Both the position numbers and the translations under genes were made by a program. A stretch of DNA of 64,000 nt from the NCBI GenBank assembly GCA_964490725.1, contig CAZBDU010000005.1, positions 1-64,000 on the forward strand. The letters run 5' to 3'. The stretch is from CAZBDU01 sp964490725. GTDB lineage: Bacteria > Spirochaetota > Spirochaetia > SZUA-6 > DRHE01. Below, in pieces: positions 57,441-64,000 of the stretch. The stretch's first letter is position 1. Each line of letters starts with the position of its first letter. The notes below the pieces were generated by a model that was not told the DNA's origin, did no database searches, and was given only the letters and a program-made list of their open reading frames with translations.

Positions 57441-58526
57441 ATGGACGCACGGGAAGCACGTTTCTTCACGGCCGAGAGTGCCGCTGCCGACGGGGCGGCG
57501 GCAAACCGGGGCGAGCTGCTGTTCGTTTCCTGCAGGACCGGGAGCCGCCTGGCCGCGGCAACCGTCGAGCGCTACCGCCAGCTGGACCTGCAGGCCGGGT
57601 CCACCAGGGAGGTAGGATACCTGGCCGAGGTGGACTGGTCCTTCTCGGACTCCGAGACGGGAGCGCGCCTGGAACGCCACGTGGGCGGCACCGACGCCTT
57701 TCTCTTCCAGACCCTCTTCGATCCGGCCCGGGGCGGGGCAGTGAACGACAACTACCTGGCGCTGCTGATCGCCGCCCGGGCCCTGCGCGAGCACGGGGCG
57801 CAGTACGTCACCGCGGTGCTCCCGTACCTGGCCTACGCGCGCCAGGACAAGCCCAGCAAGTTCCGCCGCGAACCCACCACGGCCAAGCTCATGGCGGACC
57901 TGACCATGGGCGCCGGCGTCGACGGGCTGGTGGTGTGGGCCCCGCACTCGCGGCAGCTGCACGGATTCTACGGCAGCATGCCCATCCGCCTCCTGGACCC
58001 GCTGACCATGTTCATCCAGGAGTTCGGCGGTTTCCGCGGCCGCCGGGACGTGGTGGCGGTCTCACCGGATGCCGGCGCCTCCAAGCTGGTGACGCACTTC
58101 GCCCGCGCCCTGGACCTGGCCAGTGCGATCGGCATCAAGTCCCGCCCCGGTCCGGAGCAGGTGAGCGGCGCGGAGGTGATCGGCGACCTGACGGGCAAGC
58201 GGGTGGCCGTGGTGCTGGACGACCTGATCGGCAGCGGCGGGACTCTGGAGGCGGTGATCCGCCGGCTGGTGGAAGGCCACGACATCCGGGAGGTGCACGT
58301 GGCCGCCGCCCACATGCTGGCCGTGGGGCAGGCCAGGGAGAGGCTCCTGGATCTGCACCGCCACCGGCACCTGGTCAACCTGGTGACCACGGACAGCGTT
58401 CCCCTGCCGCTTGAGCTGGTGGAGCTGCCCTTCGTCACGGTGCGCAGCCTGGCGGACATCCTGGCCTGGACGGTGAACCGCCTGCACTTCAACCGCTCCC
58501 TGAGCGAGCTGTTCTACCGGGACTAG
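57441..58526 (+). CDS. prs: ribose-phosphate pyrophosphokinase (PRPP synthetase)
   Basis: A 361-residue enzyme from ATG 57,441 (AAGGGG upstream). VTAVLPYLAYARQDKPSKF near residue 128 is the ATP-binding flexible loop region. The PRPP-binding loop reads VAVVLDDLIGSGGTLEAVI near residue 257, where common bacterial enzymes have DDIIDTGGT. DLHRHRHLVNLVTTDSVPLP follows. It is about 45 residues longer than the usual 315, mainly at the N-terminus (ESAAADGAAANRGELLFVS). It makes PRPP for nucleotide, His and Trp synthesis. It belongs to a divergent branch, and regulation may differ from E. coli Prs. Confidence 0.92.
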   Translation: MDAREARFFTAESAAADGAAANRGELLFVSCRTGSRLAAATVERYRQLDLQAGSTREVGYLAEVDWSFSDSETGARLERHVGGTDAFLFQTLFDPARGGAVNDNYLALLIAARALREHGAQYVTAVLPYLAYARQDKPSKFRREPTTAKLMADLTMGAGVDGLVVWAPHSRQLHGFYGSMPIRLLDPLTMFIQEFGGFRGRRDVVAVSPDAGASKLVTHFARALDLASAIGIKSRPGPEQVSGAEVIGDLTGKRVAVVLDDLIGSGGTLEAVIRRLVEGHDIREVHVAAAHMLAVGQARERLLDLHRHRHLVNLVTTDSVPLPLELVELPFVTVRSLADILAWTVNRLHFNRSLSELFYRD

Positions 58527-58563
58527 CGAGCTCTGCGTGTCGGGGAGCTCGGGATTTCGCGCT

Positions 58564-59736
<1,173 letters not shown>

Positions 59737-59741
59737 GCCGG

Positions 59742-60122
59742 TCAGGCCACCATGCAGACCGCGGAGACTTCCACCAGCGCGTCCTTGGGGAGGCGGGCCA
59801 CCTCGACGCACTCGCGGGCCGGAAGGGCATCCGCGAAGTAGCGGGCGTAGACCTCGTTGAACGCGGAGAAGTCCTCCATGCTCCTCAGGAAGCACGTGCA
59901 CTTCACCGTATCGCTCAGGGACAGGCCGGCCGCCTCGACTACCCCGCGGAGGTTCTCCAGCACCTGCTGCGCCTGCTCGCGGATCCCCCCCGGAACCAGG
60001 CCGCCGGAGGCGGGATCCAGTCCAATCTGGCCGGACACGAAAAGCATGTTCCCGCACTGTACCGCCTGCGAGTAGGGTCCCACCGCCTTGGGGGCCCGTT
60101 CGGTCTGTATGTTCTTACGCAT
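59742..60122 (-). CDS. ridA: RidA-family enamine/imine deaminase
   Basis: A 126-residue RidA protein. APKAVGPYSQAVQCGNMLFV near residue 10 and SGQIGLDPASGGLV open the fold. LSDTVKCTCFLRSMEDFSAF follows near residue 68. The Arg that binds the substrate carboxylate is in ALPARECVEVARLPKDALVE near residue 102. It hydrolyses reactive 2-aminoacrylate-type intermediates in the cytoplasm as a trimer. GGAGGA stands before the ATG. Grouping with thiolase is common in amino-acid or fatty-acid breakdown operons. Confidence 0.94.
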   Translation of the reverse strand: MRKNIQTERAPKAVGPYSQAVQCGNMLFVSGQIGLDPASGGLVPGGIREQAQQVLENLRGVVEAAGLSLSDTVKCTCFLRSMEDFSAFNEVYARYFADALPARECVEVARLPKDALVEVSAVCMVA

Positions 60123-60207
60123 GGCATTCCTCCCCGGGGGGGAGGATACGGAAAAAAACCGGTCGCGGCAATCCTCGGCGCCGTCCCTGCCCTGCTCTCC
60201 CCCGGCG

Positions 60208-60237
60208 TTGACTTTCCCCCCTTCGGGGCGCTACGTT
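60208..60237 (+). promoter_or_regulatory. promoter of the HAD phosphatase gene, near-leaderless
   Basis: TTGACT (60,208-60,213) and TACGTT (60,232-60,237) are 18 bases apart. The ATG at 60,248 is ten bases past the -10, giving an expected leader of about 3-4 bases without a Shine-Dalgarno site. Confidence 0.5.
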
Positions 60238-60247
60238 GTTTCTGACC

Positions 60248-60919
60248 ATGGCACTCCGCTTTCGGTGTCTCATCCTCGACCACGACGACACCGCCGTGGA
60301 TAGCACGCGCACGGTGCACTACCCGGCCCATCTGGAGGCCATGCGGCTGCTGCGCCCCCGCCGGCGGCCTATCAACCTGGACGGCTGGTTCCTGAAGAAT
60401 TTCGAGCCGGGGCTGATGGGGTATCTATCGGGAGAGCTCGGGCTGAGCCAGGAAGAGCTCCGCTCGGAGTACCGCATCTGGCGGCGCTTCACCACCGCCC
60501 ACACCCCGAGCTTCTTCGCCGGCTTCCTGGAGGCCCTGGCGGAGTACCGGAGCCGGGGCGGGCTCATCGCGGTGGTCTCTCACTCGGAGGCGGACATCAT
60601 CCGCGGGCACTACCGGAGCTTCACGCACCGTCTGCCCGCGGGACCGGACCTGGTGTTCGGCTGGGACGAGGACGAGGGACGCCGCAAGCCCAGCCCCTGG
60701 CCGGTCCAGCGGGTGCTGGAGAGCTTCGGGCTCTCCGCGGGGCAGGCCTTGATCGTGGACGATCTGAAGCCCGGGGTGCTGATGTCCCAGGCCTGCGGCG
60801 TACCCGTCGCCGCGGCGGGCTGGGCGCACCGCATCCCCGAGATCCACCGCTACATGAGCGAGCACTGCCTGGTCTACCTGGAGAGCGTGCAGGAGTTTCG
60901 CGCCCTGATCCTCTCCTGA
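60248..60919 (+). CDS. HAD-superfamily phosphatase
   Basis: A 223-residue HAD hydrolase. The nucleophile motif is LILDHDDTAVDS near residue 9 (DxDDT instead of the usual DxDGT). The second motif is VVSHSEADIIRGHY near residue 110, motif III Lys is in GRRKPSPWPVQRVLESFG, and the motif IV acids are in ALIVDDLKPGVLM near residue 172. An alpha-helical cap occupies about residues 20-95. Substrate is unknown. I took ATG 60,248 rather than earlier codons because those lie between the -10 box and this ATG. Confidence 0.85.
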   Translation: MALRFRCLILDHDDTAVDSTRTVHYPAHLEAMRLLRPRRRPINLDGWFLKNFEPGLMGYLSGELGLSQEELRSEYRIWRRFTTAHTPSFFAGFLEALAEYRSRGGLIAVVSHSEADIIRGHYRSFTHRLPAGPDLVFGWDEDEGRRKPSPWPVQRVLESFGLSAGQALIVDDLKPGVLMSQACGVPVAAAGWAHRIPEIHRYMSEHCLVYLESVQEFRALILS

Positions 60920-60946
60920 GGGTAGCCCGGGCGCGGTGGATTGGAT

Positions 60947-62401
60947 CTATCGTTTCCCCGAGTAAATTTCCAGGTGCAGCTCGTCCCGGCGTTCCTTGAT
61001 CAGGGCGTTCCAGAGATTCTTCTTCTGTGTCAGGGCCCTGCTGTTGAGGGCGAAGGACTTCAGCTTCTCGTAGGTGTCGAAGTACTTGCGGGAGTTCACG
61101 TACGCCGCCTTGTACTGCTCGGAGAACACGCTGTCCAGCTTCTCCTCCACCTCCTCCAGGAGCTTGCCCTCCAGCCGCTCGGCCAGCATCCTGTAGCGCG
61201 CCTGTATCTCGCCGCCGTAGCGTACGATCAGAGGGTCGAAGTCCATGACCCGCTCCAGCTGCTCGACGATTCCGCTCAGCAGGCCGGCGGCGCCCAGGAA
61301 CTCGTCCGCCGCCCACAGCTTCAGGGCCTCGTCGCAGAGCCGGATCAGCGAGGCATTGGTGACGCCCCTCACGGAGAAGGAGCTCATGGCCCTGGCGGCC
61401 TGGATCACGGTCTCCAGGAAATCGCTGAAGACCTTGCCCGTCCACAGCTCCTGGCGCACCGATTCGTACAACGCGGCCAGCGATCCGGCGTACTTCAGCC
61501 GGTAGCGGTCCTGCTCGCGGAAGATCACCTCGTAGGCGGCGACTTTCGTCCCCTTGAAGCTCACCGCGCCGCAGCTGAAGAACTCCAGGGCGCGGGGGCC
61601 CATGCGCTTCACCAGGCGGTTCTCCTTCACGAAGGAGGCGTGCACACTGTTGGTGATCATGATCTTGGAATCCCGCGGCGCGTACTCATTGGCCAGGCTC
61701 TGCAGGCGCGCGGCAGTGTTGAGCAGGAACCCCGACAGCAGCCCGCTCTGCGTGATGATCAGCGGCGTGGTGAGGTTCCCTCCGGCGATTCCCGCCGTGA
61801 CCTTGAAGTCCGGCAGGACCACGCTGTAGGCCTCGCGCATCCGTTTGACCCCTTCGGCCTTCACCTCCCCACGCTTGGAGAAGCTGTCGATGATTCCCAG
61901 GGTGGTCTTCAGGATGTCCGAGGCCGAAGAGGCCACCACGACGATCTCGTCGCCGCGCTCGCGGTTGGCCAGGGCGCAGTTCGCCCCGGCAATCCGGCGG
62001 ATCCCGTCATGCAGAAACTCGTCCAGCTTGCGCAGCCTGCTCAGATTGCTCTTGCTCTCCTGGCAGAAGCGCGTGTAGCCGTGGATGTCCAGCATGGCGA
62101 TGTAGATGTTGGAGATGGAGATGTTGCGCTTCAGGTCGCCTGCCGCCGGATAGTCCTTGTGCGGCACCACCAGCTCCTTCCACAGGCGGGTGTAGCCGGA
62201 GCGGTCCAGGTCTCTGAAGAATCCCCAGTACAGCCCCCGCTGCAGCCGGAAGGCCTCCTCCAGCACCGACTCGAGCCGCACGCCGCTTTTCAGCGTGCGG
62301 CTGTACTCCACCAACTCTGCGAAGGTGCGAAGCTGTCCGGAAAGGATGCGCTGCATGAGGTGGTAGAGCAGCTTCAGCTCCGCCACGCTGGAGAGGGCCA
62401 T
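60947..62401 (-). CDS. class III nucleotide cyclase-like protein with long flanking helical regions
   Basis: A 484-residue protein from ATG 62,401. About residues 95-275 resemble a class III adenylate/guanylate cyclase homology domain. IYIAMLDIHGYTRFCQ near residue 101 carries the first metal Asp, ANRERGDEIVVVA near residue 146 carries the GDE turn, and LNTAARLQSLANEYA near residue 228 carries the transition-state Asn and Arg. The N-terminal 90 residues and C-terminal 200 are helical with no recognised sensor domain. No membrane segment is seen. Whether it makes cAMP, cGMP or nothing is open. It is a single gene with a strong promoter. Confidence 0.78.
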   Translation of the reverse strand: MALSSVAELKLLYHLMQRILSGQLRTFAELVEYSRTLKSGVRLESVLEEAFRLQRGLYWGFFRDLDRSGYTRLWKELVVPHKDYPAAGDLKRNISISNIYIAMLDIHGYTRFCQESKSNLSRLRKLDEFLHDGIRRIAGANCALANRERGDEIVVVASSASDILKTTLGIIDSFSKRGEVKAEGVKRMREAYSVVLPDFKVTAGIAGGNLTTPLIITQSGLLSGFLLNTAARLQSLANEYAPRDSKIMITNSVHASFVKENRLVKRMGPRALEFFSCGAVSFKGTKVAAYEVIFREQDRYRLKYAGSLAALYESVRQELWTGKVFSDFLETVIQAARAMSSFSVRGVTNASLIRLCDEALKLWAADEFLGAAGLLSGIVEQLERVMDFDPLIVRYGGEIQARYRMLAERLEGKLLEEVEEKLDSVFSEQYKAAYVNSRKYFDTYEKLKSFALNSRALTQKKNLWNALIKERRDELHLEIYSGKR

Positions 62402-62408
62402 GCCGCCT

Positions 62409-62437
62409 ATATTACCCCCTTCCGCGGCCCGCAACAA
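62409..62437 (-). promoter_or_regulatory. promoter of the cyclase-like gene; leaderless
   Basis: On the minus strand, TTGTTG (62,432-62,437) and TAATAT (62,409-62,414) are 17 bases apart. ATG 62,401 begins seven bases after the -10, so transcription should start at the initiation codon. Confidence 0.68.
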
Positions 62438-62451
62438 CAAGCCTCCCCGGC

Positions 62452-63093
62452 TCAGGAGCGGAAACGCAGGATCGGCCAGCCCCGCCGCCGCGCCAGCATG
62501 CCAAGCCTGGCGTCCGGGTTCACCGCGGTGGGGCGCCCCACGGCCTCCAGCAGCGGCCGGTCCAGGATGCTGTCCGTGTAGAAGGCGCAGTCCGCGGCCT
62601 CCCAGCCCACACTGCGCACCAGCTCCAGGGCCCTGTCGCGTTTGCGTTCCGCGAACAGCGGGCCCTCCAGGAGCCGGCCCGTGCACACTCCGCCGCTGAA
62701 CTCCATGGTGCTGGCCACCACGTGATCCACGCCGAGGTGCCTGGCCAGGGGACGCACGATCAGCTCGAGGGAGGAGGTGGCGAAAGCCACCACCCGCCCC
62801 TCCGCCTTCAACCGCCGGATCAGCGCCTCCGCCTCGCAGTACAGGTCCGCCTCCAGATACCGAAAGCTCTCCTCCGCCAGCCGGTCGAGCTCTTCCCGGG
62901 TCTTCCCGGCCAGCGCCGCCAGCGGCCGCGCCACCACGCCGTCATCGAGCATCCCCAGGCGGTAGCGGAAAAAATGGAAGGGGATCGCCAGGAGCGTGTG
63001 CAGGGGGAAGATGCCCCGCCTGAACCCGGCCAGGGCGAAGTGCCTTCCCGAGGAGCGGCGGGTCAGCGTGTGATCGACGTCGAAGAGCTCCAG
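62452..63093 (-). CDS. HAD-IB family phosphatase, probable CTG start
   Basis: About 213 residues starting at the CTG at 63,091-63,093, which has CGGAGG six bases upstream. No ATG, GTG or TTG lies in frame between the upstream gene's stop and the first catalytic motif. The protein opens ELFDVDHTLTRRSSG (nucleophile motif), then FATSSLELIVRPLARHLG near residue 110, and FYTDSILDRPLLEAVG near residue 175. This is the SerB-like subclass IB that also includes lipid-phosphate phosphatases. A hydrophobic cap segment (GIFPLHTLLAIPFHFFRY) may touch the membrane. It follows an SDR gene with a 14-base gap. Confidence 0.8.
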   Translation of the reverse strand: MELFDVDHTLTRRSSGRHFALAGFRRGIFPLHTLLAIPFHFFRYRLGMLDDGVVARPLAALAGKTREELDRLAEESFRYLEADLYCEAEALIRRLKAEGRVVAFATSSLELIVRPLARHLGVDHVVASTMEFSGGVCTGRLLEGPLFAERKRDRALELVRSVGWEAADCAFYTDSILDRPLLEAVGRPTAVNPDARLGMLARRRGWPILRFRS

Positions 63094-63107
63094 GCGTTTC
63101 CTCCGTA

Positions 63108-63902
63108 TCAGAGACGGGGCAGGTGCAGCCCGCCGTCCACGTCGATGATGGTTCCGGTGGTGAACGGCAGATCCCCCCTCAGCACGGAGGCCACCGCTCT
63201 GCCCACGTCGCCGGGAGTGCCCCAGCGGCCTTCGGGCACCAGCCCCTCTGCGATCAGCCGGTCGTACCTTTCCTTCACGGCGCTGGTCATGTCCGTCTCC
63301 ATGATGCCCGGCCGGATCTCCACGACCTGGATGCCGGCTCCGGCCAGCCTGACCGCCCAGAGCCGGGCGGCCATGGAGAGCCCTGCCTTGGAGACGCAAT
63401 ATTCACCCCGGTTGGTGGAAGCGGAGGCGGCGGAAAGCGAGGTGATGAACACCACCTTGAACCCCCCCGGAAGCAACGGTTCCGGCGCCCCGCCGAGCCA
63501 GTAGTTGGCCACCGACTGAGTGAGGAAATAGGGCCCCTGCAGGTTGGTGCGGATCAGCTCCTCGAAGGACTCCTCGGTGGCCTGGCAAATGTCCGCGCGC
63601 ACCCTCGGGGCGATGCCGGCGTTGTTGACCAGCGCGTCCAGCCGTCCCATGCCTTCCCGCACCTCCCGCAGCAGCCTGAGCCGGTCCTCCCGCAGCGCGA
63701 TGTCGGCCCGCAGGAGCACGAACAGCTGGTCCTTCCCGGCGGCCGCCTCGCGGCAGAGGCGCGCCGTCTCCTCGGCGGCCGCCTGGCTGCGGGCGTAGTT
63801 CACGGCCACCGAGCAGCCCTCCCGGGCAAGGCGTACGGCGATGCCTCGCCCCAGGCCCCGGCTGGCGCCGGTGACCAGTACCACCGGGTGTTCCTTCTTC
63901 AC
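63108..63902 (-). CDS. short-chain dehydrogenase/reductase (3-oxoacyl reductase-like)
   Basis: A 264-residue classical SDR from GTG 63,902, with AGGGGG upstream. VLVTGASRGLGRGIAVRLA near residue 9 is the cofactor site. LDALVNNAGIAPRVRAD near residue 88, Ser in VVFITSLSAASAST near residue 153, and Tyr/Lys in EYCVSKAGLSMAA near residue 170 complete the active site. VVEIRPGIMETDM and the final GTIIDVDGGLHLPRL are typical of FabG-like reductases. Asn at the end of the first beta-alpha-beta unit (VAVNYARS) hints at NADP(H). Substrate is unknown. The HAD-IB gene follows closely. Confidence 0.9.
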   Translation of the reverse strand: MKKEHPVVLVTGASRGLGRGIAVRLAREGCSVAVNYARSQAAAEETARLCREAAAGKDQLFVLLRADIALREDRLRLLREVREGMGRLDALVNNAGIAPRVRADICQATEESFEELIRTNLQGPYFLTQSVANYWLGGAPEPLLPGGFKVVFITSLSAASASTNRGEYCVSKAGLSMAARLWAVRLAGAGIQVVEIRPGIMETDMTSAVKERYDRLIAEGLVPEGRWGTPGDVGRAVASVLRGDLPFTTGTIIDVDGGLHLPRL

Positions 63903-64000
63903 GCTTTCCCCCTGTCCTGCCCGCGGAGGGCACGGTCTACTGTCGCTGTTGAGCTCGGCCCCGCCGCCGCCCGCGGCGGGCGGCCGGGTCACAGGATGGC

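Overview
The window comes from a high-G+C, two-membrane (diderm) bacterium that I cannot place with confidence. Two Wzi-like outer-membrane barrels, a Wzx/Wzy-type polysaccharide locus, lipoprotein signals and a periplasmic HtrA argue for a diderm. No rRNA, tRNA, integrase, insertion sequence or CRISPR array is visible. Strand use is mixed outside the polysaccharide block.

Region 1 (about 0.2-23.6 kb, all minus strand) is one long surface-polysaccharide locus, read from about 23.57 kb down to 0.2 kb. It opens with a winged-helix regulator and a fused ATP sulfurylase/APS kinase. Next come a WcaE-like glycosyltransferase, GDP-fucose genes (gmd, fcl) and a secreted glycosidase-like protein. A CDP-sugar block follows: rfbF, rfbG, a 3,5-epimerase, a C-methyltransferase and a 4-ketoreductase-type SDR, then a CmcI-type O-methyltransferase. 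The distal end holds a Wzx flippase, six more glycosyltransferases (four GT2, one GT11, one GT4) and a Wzy-like polymerase. Base composition from about 0 to 21.06 kb is visibly less GC-rich than the rest, so this part looks acquired. Two decayed genes, an rfbC tail and a frameshifted hexapeptide acetyltransferase, lie at its distal end.

Region 2 (23.6-32.5 kb) packs five toxin-antitoxin-type modules or remnants between ordinary genes (mazG, a Wzi-like barrel, a TIGR03960-type radical SAM protein). They are a PIN remnant, VapBC, an MNT/HI0074 pair, a Phd/PIN pair and a MntA/HepT-like pair. Two of the toxins have lost a catalytic residue of their family.

Region 3 (32.5-38.7 kb) is a sensing/transport cluster: an SsuA/NMT1-type binding lipoprotein translationally coupled to a hybrid histidine kinase, an unknown protein, a half-size TauE/SafE carrier, an Rrf2 regulator without Fe-S cysteines, and a second Wzi-like barrel.

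Region 4 (38.7-64 kb) is mostly core and stress functions: an ABC-2 exporter, BON-ftsH, a NarL-type regulator, ferredoxin, aquaporin, HtrA, an RNase HII-like protein, a patatin and PRC-barrel proteins. Further on are a split DNA ligase D with a truncated polymerase part, a site-2 protease with CBS domains, a sigma-54 activator, prs, thiolase, ridA, HAD phosphatases, a class III cyclase-like protein and an SDR.

A recurring feature is that good -35/-10 promoters lie so close to start codons that the transcripts should be leaderless (24,960; 35,633; 40,853; 45,117; 62,401; probably 60,248). Other genes have clear Shine-Dalgarno sites, so both initiation modes appear to be used.
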